DNA from: Alphaproteobacteria bacterium
GTDB lineage: Bacteria; Myxococcota_A; UBA796; CAJQPC01
DNA: 64,000 nt
Direction of reading: 5' to 3'
Assembly: GCA_020632795.1 (NCBI GenBank)
Contig: JACKEV010000018.1
Location: 1 to 64,000, forward strand
Shown here: piece by piece, positions 59,695-64,000 of the stretch
Layout of the letters: each line of letters opens with the position of its first letter
Numbering within the stretch: the stretch's first letter is position 1
Made by a program: the position numbers and the translations under genes
The notes under the pieces: model-generated
Told to the model about the DNA's origin: nothing
The model's database searches: none
Seen by the model: the letters and a program-made list of their open reading frames with translations, nothing else

Positions 59695-60329
59695 GAGGCG
59701 TCCTCCTCGGCCAGGCGGGGGTGGGCGTCGTAGCGGGTGACGACCACGGGCGCGCCGTCGCCGTCGGTGACGGGCTGGATGCGCACGACCCGGATGACGT
59801 AGGGGATGCTCAGGCGGTAGGGCTGCCCCAGCGCGTCCCAGATCCGCATCAGATCCTCGTTGCTCAGCTCTTCGGGCAGGATCTGGAGGACGTCCTGATC
59901 GGTCCAGTCGCCGTCCGGGGTGAGCGACGCGGCGTCTAGGATGGGGTGGCGGTGCAGCTCCAGCATCACCCACGCGGCGATGACCTGCTCAGCGTCGGGC
60001 TTGTCCGCCCACACGGAGATGAGGTAGTGCAGGTCCAGGGACAGTGGGCCCAGCGGCGCGCCGAGGGTGGGCCCGGCGTTGTGGAGGTGGCGGTTTCGAG
60101 TGACGCGGTAGAGCAGGATGGACAGGATCGAGTTGGCGGTCGTGTCCATGGACTCAAGCTGCTTGCTGGAGACCAGCTTGAACGTGCAGGGATGGTCCGC
60201 ACTCAGATCAGTGGGGTACGCCGCCTGGAGGTAGCTCTCCAGGGACGCTCCAACGGAGTGGATGGCTTCGATACCGGCCAGCGTGGCTCCTTCGGGCAGG
60301 TGGCAGCGAGTCCGGGTCTTCTCCCACAC
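59691..60329 (-). CDS. DUF4255 (Pvc16-like) tail-terminator/cap protein (212 aa)
   Basis: Contains the family pattern SILSILLYRVTRNRHLHN, LDLHYLISVWADKPDAEQVIAAWVMLELHRHPIL, and the closing ELSNEDLMRIWDALGQPYRLSIPYVIRVVRI. In AFP/PVC particles the Afp16/Pvc16 protein caps the distal end of tube and sheath. First gene of the eCIS operon. The annotated GTG start has no strong ribosome binding site; a later start is possible. Confidence 0.85.
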   Translation of the reverse strand: MWEKTRTRCHLPEGATLAGIEAIHSVGASLESYLQAAYPTDLSADHPCTFKLVSSKQLESMDTTANSILSILLYRVTRNRHLHNAGPTLGAPLGPLSLDLHYLISVWADKPDAEQVIAAWVMLELHRHPILDAASLTPDGDWTDQDVLQILPEELSNEDLMRIWDALGQPYRLSIPYVIRVVRIQPVTDGDGAPVVVTRYDAHPRLAEEDAS

Positions 60330-60359
60330 GAGGACGGTCGGGTCAACATCTGATCGTGA

Positions 60360-60470
60360 CGCCGATGACGAACATCAGATCGGACGATGAATCAGATTGA
60401 AATTACTATATTATGAATATTCAAGCCAATGCCATCATGGCGATATCGTAATTGTATTCATTCAACTCGG
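60360..60470 (-). promoter_or_regulatory. AT-rich promoter island upstream of the eCIS operon
   Basis: A sharply AT-rich patch in an otherwise GC-rich window, just before the DUF4255 gene. On the minus strand CATAATATAGT offers -10-like hexamers. Three palindromes lie in a row: TGAATATTCA (60414-60423), GCCATCATGGC (60431-60441) and CGATATCG (60441-60448), plausible operator sites. No -35 stands out. Confidence 0.45.
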
Positions 60471-61112
60471 GTCGGAGCACGGACCGCGCCAGCGCCTCCC
60501 TCATCCAGGACGGTCGGGTCGAGGATCGCGCCACATGATGGGGGCGTGGAGGGATGGCGGGGTATGGGAGGGGATGGGACCGGCACCGCTTCGTCCACTG
60601 GGGATGGCTGGGAAGCGGAGCCGGCCGGGGCTGCGCGCGTCGGCTGCGGGCCGGGGGCGGGGCGACCCCTGCCCAGCGGCTGGCATGGTCATCGACGCCG
60701 CCGCTGTCGTCCTCCGCTGAGACTGGCCCCTGGTCGTGGCCCTCGATACCCAGGGGCGCCGAGCAGGAGGTGCCCATGCCCTGGTTCGTCGTCCACGACG
60801 AGGCAGGCGCGGTCCCCGATGCGCTGTCCTTCGCGTCTCGTCGACACCACCCCCTCTCCATGCCTGAAGACGTCACCGAGACGAGACAGGTGGAAGACCA
60901 GAAGCTGTCCGTATCCGGCACCCTCTCTCATGAGGACAGGGGGATCAAGCCTGGGCTTGGACGGTCGCTCTCCCTGCGGGGCCTTCTGGGGTTCAGGAGG
61001 CCAACGGTGAGGGCGGACTCCTGGCCTCAGCCGGTGCGGGAGAGGCCCTCCTGCACCCACGGCGGGATCACAATCCGCCTTCCCCGCGCTATACCCGGTG
61101 GCCGGAGAAGCC
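60471..61112. other. Intergenic region between divergent operons, no supported gene
   Basis: Open frames exist on both strands but lack ribosome binding sites and the codon bias of neighbouring genes, and none resembles a known family. GC-rich throughout. It probably carries control elements for the plus-strand pair, though none is distinct. Confidence 0.5.
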
Positions 61113-62465
61113 GTGAAGACCCCCCAGGCCAAGCTGGAAGACCTGCTGCTGGAGCTGCACACCCCCGAGGAGCTGTCTCGGTGGCTGCGCCGCCGGTATG
61201 GCCGCGGGGCGCTGAACGATCTGGCCGATCCGGGGAAGACGAAGGCCGCCACCTGGGTCCACGAGGCCGTCGACCTGCTGGACCGACGCGGGAAGCTGCC
61301 CGAGATCATCGAGGCGATGGCCCAGCAGCACGGCCACCGGGCCGAGGAGCTGCGGGGGGTCGCCGAGGAGCTGGCCGAGCTGGGGCGGGGTCGGCAGGAC
61401 GAGGACGAGCAGGCCGGCGGCGGCGCGGAGTCCGGTGCGCCCGGCGCGGCGGCGTCCCCCGGCCCGGCTGAGGGGCGAGGGCCCGGCGCGGGGGACGCGG
61501 CCGGCGTAGGGGGCGTGGCCGGCACCGAGCAGCCCACGGACGCAGAGACCCCCCGGCCCGCCGAGCCGGCCGGGCCGCGCCGCTGGCCGCTGGTGGCCGC
61601 GCTCGCCGCCGGGGCGGTGGTGCTGGCCGGCGCCTACCTGGCCTCCCGCATCGAGGGCCCGCCCCCGCTGCCCCCGGTCCCCGAGGCCACCCTGGACCTC
61701 GCGGTGGTCATGCCGGACCCGGGGCGCGCCCAGCCGGAGGGCTGCGAGGGGGACACCCGGCTGTGCCTGCTGGCCGAGGCGCTGTCGGTCGTCCTCGCCC
61801 GGGGCCCCCGCGCCGTCCTCATCGACAGGGCCTTCGAGGAGGGCCAGGACGTGCGCGCGCTGGGCCCCGCTCTGGACGCCAAGGGGGGCGTCCCCGTGCT
61901 CGCCCTGCGGCCCCTGAACGGCGTCTCCGCGCTGCCCGTCTGCGCCCCCGGCGCGGAGTTCGGGTGCGTGGACATGCTGCTCCGGGTGGCGGACCCGCTG
62001 CTGGAGCAGCCTGCCGGCCAGCCGCTGACGCTGTGCGCTGGAGGAGGGAGCGAGCCCACGGCCTCTCTGGCCCTGGCGGCGCTGGCCCTGGACCCCGAGG
62101 CCCTCGCGGACGGGCGGCGCGGCCTCTCGGGCCTCTGCGTGTCCGGGGAGAGGAGCCTGCGCGCGCTGCCCGAGGAGCCCTGCGGCGGGGTGATGACCCG
62201 GGCCTACGTCTCCGAGCTGCGTGCGGGGCAGCCCATCGAGGGCGAGGACCCGCTGACCCTGCTGCCCCGCGTGGCCTGCCCCGGGGCCCTGGAGTTGGAG
62301 GGCCGTGTCGTCCTCCTCTCGGACCCCTGGGAGGGCGGGCAGGAGCGCGAGCAGGTGGCGCTGGAGCTGGGCCGGGGGCAGAGGAAGACGTGGATGCCAC
62401 AGGCTGAGGCCAAGGCGCTGCTCGCCTGGAACGTCCTCGGCTGGTTGGAAGAGGAGGAACGCTGA
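61113..62465 (+). CDS. Effector-associated-domain-like / TM / CHASE2-like protein (450 aa)
   Basis: GTG at 61113 chosen because GGAGAAG precedes it; a GTG 15 bp upstream is possible. Residues about 5-80 are a compact helical domain (LEDLLLELHTPEELSRWLRRRYG...ATWVHEAVDLLDRRGKLPEIIEAMAQ) resembling effector-associated (EAD1-type, death-like) domains of bacterial conflict systems. A proline/glycine linker, one TM helix (WPLVAALAAGAVVLAGAYLA, about 158-177) and an outside domain follow; the latter has RGPRAVLIDRAFEEGQDVRALGPALDAKGGVPVLAL, like CHASE2 sensors. Probable membrane signalling protein recruiting a partner by EAD pairing (inference). Coupled to the next gene. Confidence 0.65.
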   Translation: MKTPQAKLEDLLLELHTPEELSRWLRRRYGRGALNDLADPGKTKAATWVHEAVDLLDRRGKLPEIIEAMAQQHGHRAEELRGVAEELAELGRGRQDEDEQAGGGAESGAPGAAASPGPAEGRGPGAGDAAGVGGVAGTEQPTDAETPRPAEPAGPRRWPLVAALAAGAVVLAGAYLASRIEGPPPLPPVPEATLDLAVVMPDPGRAQPEGCEGDTRLCLLAEALSVVLARGPRAVLIDRAFEEGQDVRALGPALDAKGGVPVLALRPLNGVSALPVCAPGAEFGCVDMLLRVADPLLEQPAGQPLTLCAGGGSEPTASLALAALALDPEALADGRRGLSGLCVSGERSLRALPEEPCGGVMTRAYVSELRAGQPIEGEDPLTLLPRVACPGALELEGRVVLLSDPWEGGQEREQVALELGRGQRKTWMPQAEAKALLAWNVLGWLEEEER

Positions 62466-64000
62466 TGGGGAATCGGACGGTGCGGCGTGTGGCCGCGTTG
62501 GGGCTGCTCGCGGGGGCGGGGGCTGCGCTGGCCTCGAACCAGCAGGCGTGGGACCCGATGGTCTGCCAGAACGGCCACCGGGCCTTCGGGCGCCTGGACA
62601 AGGTGGTTGATCTCACCGAGTTCGGCCTCTTCGGCGACGACGTCTACCGTCTGGTGCGGGTTTACCGTCCCACCTCCAGCGGCGATGTCCGTCCACGGAG
62701 CGGCTGGCGGGACATGCAGCTCTGCGACGGGGACCGCTTCATCTCCTTCGATGGCGCGGCGGCGACCCTGGTGCGCTACGGCTCGGGAGGGGTGGGCATC
62801 GGCACGCTCCACACGGTCGGCGACACCGTCGTCGTCCTGGACGACCAGGAGGTGCTCCAGGAGCGCGGCGTCGTGGACTACCTGTTCTTCGACGACGCCC
62901 CGGATGAGCCCTGGCGTGTACCTCGGACGGTGGTCAGGGCAGGGGAGTACCTGCTGGAGATCGTCGAGTTCGAGAGTTCGTTCCGGCTGGAGGTGAACGA
63001 GGGCTGCGGGGGCAAGACCCTCATTGCGGTGAGTCCTTACCCTGACGGCTTCGATGGGACGGTTGGGCCCGAGGACGGGCACTATGTCACCGTGAGACTC
63101 AGGCACGCGGACCGGCGAGACCGGGGGCCGGCGTGGGGGCGGGAGATGAAGGTCAAGGGGGGGCGGGCGCTGCTGGTCGACACCGAGAAGAAGTTCATGC
63201 GCCCGCTGGACCCGGGCGAGGACAAGTCGGCGGCGGCGGCCTGCGACGGCGTCGTGGCCAGCCACAAGGCGCTCATGGAGCCGTTCCACGGGTTCGAGGA
63301 GCCGCCGGAGGACGAGGCGTACCCGAACCTGCGGCTGAGGCGGGAGCTTCGGGTCGTCGCGGAGGCGCGACCGGGGTCGGTCACGGTGGACGGTCTGCCG
63401 GCTCAGACGTGGGGGTGGTCCAGGGAGCGGGACCTGGCGGGGCAGCGGTTCTGGGTCTCCAACCGCTCACTGGAGCTGGCCGAGGGGCCGCATCGCGTCG
63501 CAGTGGAGGTGGAGGGGGAGACGTGGACGGTGGCAGCTCAGGTGGAGTCGTCTGCGATGGACGGGTACATCGAGGTGGCGAGGCCGGCGCAGAGGGAGCC
63601 GCCTCCCCTGCCACCGGAGGACGAGATGGGCGGGCCGACCGGAGAACTCCTCGTCGGGCTGGAGGGGACGGAGCACCCCTTCGACATGGTGGTCCTGTCG
63701 GGGGGGACGTTCCTGATGGGGAGCCCACAGGATGAGGCTGGCCGGAACGACGATGAGACCTTGCATGAGGTGACCCTCACGCGGCCTTTCGCGATCAGCA
63801 GGACTGAGGTGACTCAGGCGCAGTACGAGTTCGTGATGGGCGAGAATCCATCCCGCGGCGAGTACCGGGAGGTCTCCCTTCTGGGCGCAGACTTCCCTGT
63901 ACAGAACGTGAGCTGGTTTGATGCCATCCGGTTCTGCAACACCCTGTCCGAGCGAGAGGGCTTGACCCCGGCATATCGAATCGATGGTGAAGTGGTGAGA
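62465..64000 (+). CDS. Secreted protein with FGE-sulfatase (SUMF1-like) domain, partial at right edge
   Basis: The ATG overlaps the previous stop (TGATG). Residues 1-24 are a signal peptide (MGNRTVRRVAALGLLAGAGAALAS). About 390 residues of unrecognised, cysteine-containing sequence follow. From about residue 415 the formylglycine-generating-enzyme-like domain begins: GGTFLMGSPQDEAGRNDDE, ISRTEVTQAQYEFVMGENPS, FPVQNVSWFDAIRFCNTLSEREGLTPAYRI. The gene continues beyond the window, 512 codons visible. In many bacteria this domain is a binding or regulatory module rather than a sulfatase activator. Partner of the CHASE2-like protein by operon. Confidence 0.85.
   Translation, partial: MGNRTVRRVAALGLLAGAGAALASNQQAWDPMVCQNGHRAFGRLDKVVDLTEFGLFGDDVYRLVRVYRPTSSGDVRPRSGWRDMQLCDGDRFISFDGAAATLVRYGSGGVGIGTLHTVGDTVVVLDDQEVLQERGVVDYLFFDDAPDEPWRVPRTVVRAGEYLLEIVEFESSFRLEVNEGCGGKTLIAVSPYPDGFDGTVGPEDGHYVTVRLRHADRRDRGPAWGREMKVKGGRALLVDTEKKFMRPLDPGEDKSAAAACDGVVASHKALMEPFHGFEEPPEDEAYPNLRLRRELRVVAEARPGSVTVDGLPAQTWGWSRERDLAGQRFWVSNRSLELAEGPHRVAVEVEGETWTVAAQVESSAMDGYIEVARPAQREPPPLPPEDEMGGPTGELLVGLEGTEHPFDMVVLSGGTFLMGSPQDEAGRNDDETLHEVTLTRPFAISRTEVTQAQYEFVMGENPSRGEYREVSLLGADFPVQNVSWFDAIRFCNTLSEREGLTPAYRIDGEVVR

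Noticed and set aside
60554..61471. Plus-strand open frame in the gap between the divergent operons
   Set aside because: It overlaps the EAD-like gene in another frame, has no Shine-Dalgarno sequence and no recognisable domain.
1..64000. CRISPR array, tRNA or rRNA genes
   Set aside because: No regularly spaced short repeats and no tRNA or rRNA-like conserved stretches were noticed; the tandem repeats found are coding.

Overview
The window is very GC-rich with strong G/C third-position bias and dense, translationally coupled genes. Its family mix (an extracellular contractile injection system, radical SAM enzymes, an M50 protease, a probable effector-associated domain next to a CHASE2-like domain, and a formylglycine-generating-enzyme-like protein) suggests a Myxococcota or other deltaproteobacterial-type organism. 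That assignment is inference; there is no rRNA or other taxonomic marker.

Layout. (1) Positions 1-10301, minus strand: a tandem array alternating a ~930-954 aa protein (zinc-metallopeptidase-like HENAH motif plus a cysteine-rich zinc-finger-like region) with an almost invariant 116 aa protein. Three complete large genes and three small genes are visible, and a fourth large gene runs off the left edge. (2) Positions 10469-16891: a SAM methyltransferase facing a PAAR spike-tip gene that is translationally coupled to a radical SAM/SPASM-like enzyme, then two coupled radical SAM proteins with B12-binding-like N-terminal regions, one also carrying TPRs. (3) Positions 17043-27524, plus strand: a two-gene cassette present twice (517 aa plus 1198/1193 aa); the larger proteins have a beta-propeller-like front and a hydrophobic, membrane-active-looking C-terminus. 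(4) Positions 27606-28325: an M50 (site-2-type) membrane protease. (5) Positions 60329-28329, minus strand: an eCIS operon (AFP/PVC/MAC class) of 17 genes: DUF4255 cap/terminator protein, sheath, tube, second sheath-like protein, second tube, LysM-type tube/baseplate adaptor, a 56 aa protein, spike base (gpD-like), spike OB/needle (gpV-like), a protein with a C-terminal membrane segment, gp25, gpJ/gp6, gpI, three proteins sharing an N-terminal module (the last 1820 aa), a linker protein, the AAA+ ATPase, and a 1467 aa DUF4157 protein that is the best cargo candidate. (6) Positions 61113-64000, plus strand, divergent from the eCIS: an effector-associated-domain/TM/CHASE2-like protein coupled to a secreted FGE-sulfatase-domain protein cut by the right edge.

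How it may fit together. The eCIS operon has recognisable sheath, tube, baseplate, spike and ATPase but no PAAR gene; the only PAAR gene is about 17 kb beyond the operon's distal end, fused by translational coupling to a radical SAM gene. The metallopeptidase array and the duplicated propeller/membrane cassette lie on the same side and are plausible cargo or accessory proteins. The putative TM anchor inside the baseplate block hints at a system tethered to the producing cell rather than released. These links are inference from context; no tRNA, rRNA, transposase, integrase or CRISPR array was seen.
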